A DNA stretch of 32,844 bases from Methanomicrobiales archaeon. GTDB lineage: Archaea; Halobacteriota; Methanomicrobia; Methanomicrobiales; Methanospirillaceae. The stretch's first letter is position 1, and each line of letters starts with the position of its first letter. The translations under genes were made by a program, and so were the position numbers. The notes under the pieces are model-generated. The model did no database searches and was not told the DNA's origin. It saw only the letters and a program-made list of their open reading frames with translations. Below are positions 32,467-32,844 of this stretch, in pieces. The stretch is from positions 1 to 32,844 of the forward strand of contig JAPKXQ010000019.1 of assembly GCA_026394765.1 (NCBI GenBank), read 5' to 3'.

Positions 32467-32844
32467 ATGGAAAGGATAGGAAATGAGTTCAACGATCCAC
32501 GACCCGCGAGATCTCTCGTGGTCGTGTTCTCTTATCATCACATGAATACGGAGAAGATCGCTCACGTCATAGCAAAAGTCCTTGATGCACCGGTGAAAAC
32601 GCCACAGCAGGTTAACCCTGAAGAGATTCAGGAGTATAGCCTGATAGGGTTCGGCTCAGGAATCTATGCAGCAAAACACCACGCATCTCTCCTTGACCTT
32701 GCTGGTAACCTGCCGCAGGCCAATGGCAGGAAAGCCTTCATATTCTCTACATTCGGGGCCCCGTTCGCCTTGTTTAAGGGAGAACGGCTCACGGAATTTG
32801 TTCACAACAACCACGGGGCCCTCAGGGAAAAACTGCAGTCCAGG
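32467..32844 (+). CDS. Flavodoxin-family protein, 5' part
   Basis: The frame from ATG 32467 runs off the right edge after 126 codons. LVVVFSYHHMNTEKIAHVIA is the FMN phosphate-binding loop region of flavodoxin-like proteins (S-Y-H-x-N-T pattern, with His in place of the usual Gly/Ser), followed by QEYSLIGFGSGIYAAKHHAS (the second FMN loop region) and GRKAFIFSTFGAPF. This is the variant often annotated flavodoxin domain protein in methanogens, probably an electron carrier or an NAD(P)H-dependent reductase. An AGGATAGGAAATGAG sequence is inside the start region, so a later ATG in another frame is not expected to be used. Confidence 0.85.
   Translation, partial: MERIGNEFNDPRPARSLVVVFSYHHMNTEKIAHVIAKVLDAPVKTPQQVNPEEIQEYSLIGFGSGIYAAKHHASLLDLAGNLPQANGRKAFIFSTFGAPFALFKGERLTEFVHNNHGALREKLQSR

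Noticed and set aside
1-32844. CRISPR array or defence island
   Set aside because: No series of regularly spaced short repeats with unique spacers and no cas-like genes were seen; the only regular repeats are coding FG-GAP units.

Overview
The window looks like a chromosomal segment of a methanogenic archaeon of the order Methanomicrobiales (a Methanosphaerula- or Methanoregula-like genome is my best guess; this is inference). Supporting evidence is an archaeal-type alanyl-tRNA synthetase, a TFE-type transcription factor, the SPOUT tRNA methyltransferase aTrm56, the methanogen homocysteine-synthesis proteins (DUF39-CBS, NIL-ferredoxin and UPF0280), a COG2150 ACT regulator, a tRNA-Leu with a long variable arm, and large secreted FG-GAP/TIG surface proteins.

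The left part (1 to about 14,000) is accessory and partly decayed. It holds an IS5-type transposase fragment beside a gene running off the left edge, a small TIG-repeat secreted protein (1154-2071), a small secreted protein (2470-2955, minus), a Cache-HAMP-SpoIIE sensor protein with a piece of its phosphatase core missing (3328-4914), a dead integrase-type transposase (about 5276-5840), a broken alpha/beta hydrolase, a membrane protein (6745-7332, minus), a secreted-protein gene with an internal TGA, and a giant surface protein with seven exact-period 171-bp FG-GAP repeats and TIG domains (8864-12205). After it come a 139-bp MITE-like element, a PD-(D/E)XK-like gene broken by one TAG, and a decayed copy of the giant gene's last TIG domain.

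The central part (14,300-22,500) is a dense core region. After tRNA-Leu(GAG) and the ACT regulator comes a minus-strand operon with overlapping genes: winged-helix-like protein, aTrm56, ATP-grasp protein, TFE (split here by a frameshift and a missing linker) and an HD phosphohydrolase. Next are a small unknown gene, UPF0280, an opposing gene fusing a 2H phosphoesterase to a calcineurin-like domain whose metal ligands are nearly all replaced, and the translationally coupled pair NIL-ferredoxin/DUF39-CBS. That pair is driven by a clear TATA box with palindromic half-sites next to it.

The right part (22,700-32,844) holds two plus-strand gene groups: a NIF3-family protein coupled to a SWIM zinc-finger protein, and alaS overlapping a membrane-anchored HTH regulator that itself overlaps an SdpI-family membrane protein. 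A SIMPL-domain secreted protein, a TMEM175-type channel, a ClpB remnant, a DHA2-type MFS exporter, a 20-codon ORF with a strong ribosome binding site, and the start of a flavodoxin-like gene that runs off the right edge complete the window.

The observations I rate highest are the 2H/ablated-metallophosphoesterase fusion placed inside the homocysteine gene cluster, the split TFE gene, the SpoIIE phosphatase lacking its second metal-site segment, and the alaS-HTH-SdpI operon that resembles a membrane-anchored SdpR/SdpI signalling pair. All functional statements come from reading the sequence; no database search was possible.
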